Source: Anas platyrhynchos
Lineage: Eukaryota; Chordata; Aves; Anseriformes; Anatidae
Length of the DNA stretch: 64,000 nt
Assembly: GCF_047663525.1 (NCBI RefSeq)
Contig: NC_092590.1
Span: 8,204,001-8,268,000, forward strand
Reading direction: 5' to 3'
Positions 62,248 to 64,000 of the stretch are shown here, piece by piece. Position 1 is the first letter of the stretch. The number at the start of each line of letters is the position of its first letter. Made by a program: the position numbers and the translations under genes. The notes under the pieces were generated by a model. It saw nothing but the letters and a program-made list of their open reading frames with translations. It was not told the origin of the DNA and ran no database searches.

Positions 62248-62569
62248 TATTATTATCGTCGTTATTAATTTATTTTGCCAGTTCAGGCTCTGCAGAAGGA
62301 CCTCCAAATGCTGTTAATGGAGATCCACCCTGTTTATATGTTAATTTTAAGCCCGCTGACAAGCGGTTTGCTTTTCTCCTCACTTCTCACAGTTCCTTCA
62401 CCCGTTGAAAACCACTGCCATGGGCTTAGGGGATAAGGTGCTGAGAATTAGAAAATAAAATCGAATCTGCAGGATGCTGAGGAGCGAGGGGGTACATGGA
62501 TTGGCTGACTGAAAGTAGGAATGGATGATTTCTAAAAGCAAGCAGCCCTGATACCACAGGCGTGCATGA

Positions 62570-63110
62570 CAATTGCATCCAGTATAATACAAAATGTTAA
62601 TTACTGAATTTTGAGAAATTAATGCTGATTAGCAGCTGCGTGTGTGACCTAAATACATCTATTCCTTGATCTTTATTCATAATGTACAGTTTATTGTTGA
62701 TAAAGTAATTGCTGAATGGTGGGCTGGCCCGCGCGTCTTGTAGCTAAAGACTGAGGCCTGATTTGTAAATCATCTGAAATTTGTTGGCATCTGTTTTTGT
62801 TGAATATATACAGATTGGGAAGATGAATAGCAGCCTGTGCTATCGCCTTTACAACTCAACTCATACATATTCTTGAGAATTCATATTGCTTTTATTATTT
62901 GGTCACAAAAATGGACCTAATGCTTGTTGGCTTTAAAACACCTACTAGTGCTGCTTTCTCTCTCCATCTTGCAAAATATAAGACAAGGCCAAAGCTTAAA
63001 TTAAAATCCTCAGGTTCTTATCTCTTTCCCACAGGAAAGCAAATCTGTGTTGAAAACCGTAAAATTAAGAGGAGAGCAAGGATAGCATAATTTAGCAAAA
63101 ATTCATGGCA
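62570..63110 (+). promoter_or_regulatory. Candidate conserved intronic block
   Basis: AT-rich but not repetitive, with TTAATTACTG, AATTAATGCTGATTAGC, CTTGATCTTTATTCATAATG and TTATTGTTGATAAAG in close succession. This is the most enhancer-like stretch of the intron by eye, with dense homeodomain, SOX and near-TCF words. Conservation was not tested. Confidence 0.33.
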
Positions 63111-64000
63111 CCAGATTCTGAGCTATATGACTGGAGGGATAGGTCAGACATTAAGAAGATACTGCCTGCTAATGCAAGTTCCTTAAGGTGGTGCTCTGAA
63201 AACAAGGAAAGCAGAAAACGCTGCACTGGTTCCCATTTGCTCCTTTTTCCTCTGCTCCCACCAGCCTTAACAATAAATTGAGTTGTCCATTTGATAGCCC
63301 TCCTGGTTCTAGAAGTCCAGAGAAATCCTTGATTTGTACTTGGAGTATTGTCGTAATGTCTATTTGTGCCAAGGCTTGAATAGTGAGACTCAAAATTAAT
63401 TTCATTGGGTTCCTAAATGATTTTTTACTTCTCTTAATTCCTGGCATTTGACAGGCTGTTCTTGCTGCGATTTATCAGCATTTTTGTCTGAAGGCCTATT
63501 GCTTTTTTTTTTCCTCCTTTTCTTTTTTATTTTATTAAAAATCTGCTGGTTGCATAATTATTTTTGCCTCAGGGCAGGGTGCAGGGTGGTGGGGTAGAAG
63601 CTCAGAGCGCCTCTTACATGCTGGGATGGTCGCTGCGGTTCTTCCCACCATGGGAAAAGTGACATTTGTTTCAAGCAGTGTGAGCATGGAAGTGTTGCAT
63701 TGGCATGGACGAGTCCCATTGCCTTGCAGCCTTCATTCAAGAGCGTGGTTTGTGGGAACATCGCTTGACAGCACCCCTTTCGGGACCCTGTTGGGTGTTT
63801 TCAGCACTTTGATTCCTCCCTGGGGTGACATGGCAAAGCTCCCAGCCATCTCCGCGTCTCCTTCCCAGCTGGCCCCTCCAAAAATGCCACTGCCAACATG
63901 TGAAGTCAGGCTCTTAAGGGTGACTTTGTAGATAGCTGCTGCACAGACTGAGAGATTTCAACCCGAGTTTATAAAATTGCAAGGGGAAAAGCCCGATGCA
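63111..64000 (+). other. LEF1: LEF1 intron 3, distal part in window
   Basis: No exon 4 was recognised up to the window end. A T-rich stretch lies at about 63502-63540. Confidence 0.6.

Noticed and set aside
36798..64000. LEF1 exon 4 (SNKVPVVQ block)
   Set aside because: I looked for the conserved peptide and its splice acceptor and did not find it. It is presumed to lie beyond the window.
1..64000. CRISPR arrays, operons, prophage or bacterial gene clusters
   Set aside because: The sequence is vertebrate (spliced LEF1 exons, CR1 LINEs). No regularly spaced direct repeats with unique spacers are present.

Overview
The window looks like a bird (or at least sauropsid) nuclear genome. It is mostly non-coding, has a very GC-rich CpG-island segment in the middle, and carries two 5'-truncated CR1 LINEs whose minus-strand frames still read reverse transcriptase. 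Only one protein-coding gene could be recognised: the first three coding exons of LEF1 (lymphoid enhancer-binding factor 1), on the + strand at 33875-36797. The species cannot be fixed from sequence alone.

Layout. 1 to about 30 kb is upstream intergenic DNA with no recognised gene. It holds one CR1 copy (15753-16976), small hairpins and duplications, and several AT-rich, repeat-poor blocks that read like conserved regulatory DNA. About 30.3-33.9 kb is the LEF1 promoter and leader zone: a 13-bp-stem hairpin, a (GGGAT)n tract, a cluster of long T and C runs, two TCF/LEF-type motifs, a GC box and a TATA-like box. 33875-36797 holds coding exons 1-3 with phase-consistent GT-AG junctions. From 36798 to the end is intron 3. 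No exon 4 was found, so the HMG-box DNA-binding half of the protein lies beyond the window. The intron carries a second CR1 (43239-44151), simple repeats, and more candidate regulatory blocks.

How it fits together. The visible exons encode the beta-catenin-binding N-terminus and the start of the context-dependent regulatory region. LEF1 is both a nuclear effector and a target of Wnt/beta-catenin signalling. The best hunt result is that optimal TCF/LEF octamers (CTTTGATC or its complement) occur at least six times by eye, against about two expected by chance. One is near the promoter, and two occur as inverted pairs with 5-bp spacers (22261 and 48913). This suggests an autoregulatory cis-landscape. 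It is inference only.

No undescribed protein system, CRISPR array, operon or RNA gene was found. Most open frames here are chance frames in GC-rich or low-complexity DNA.
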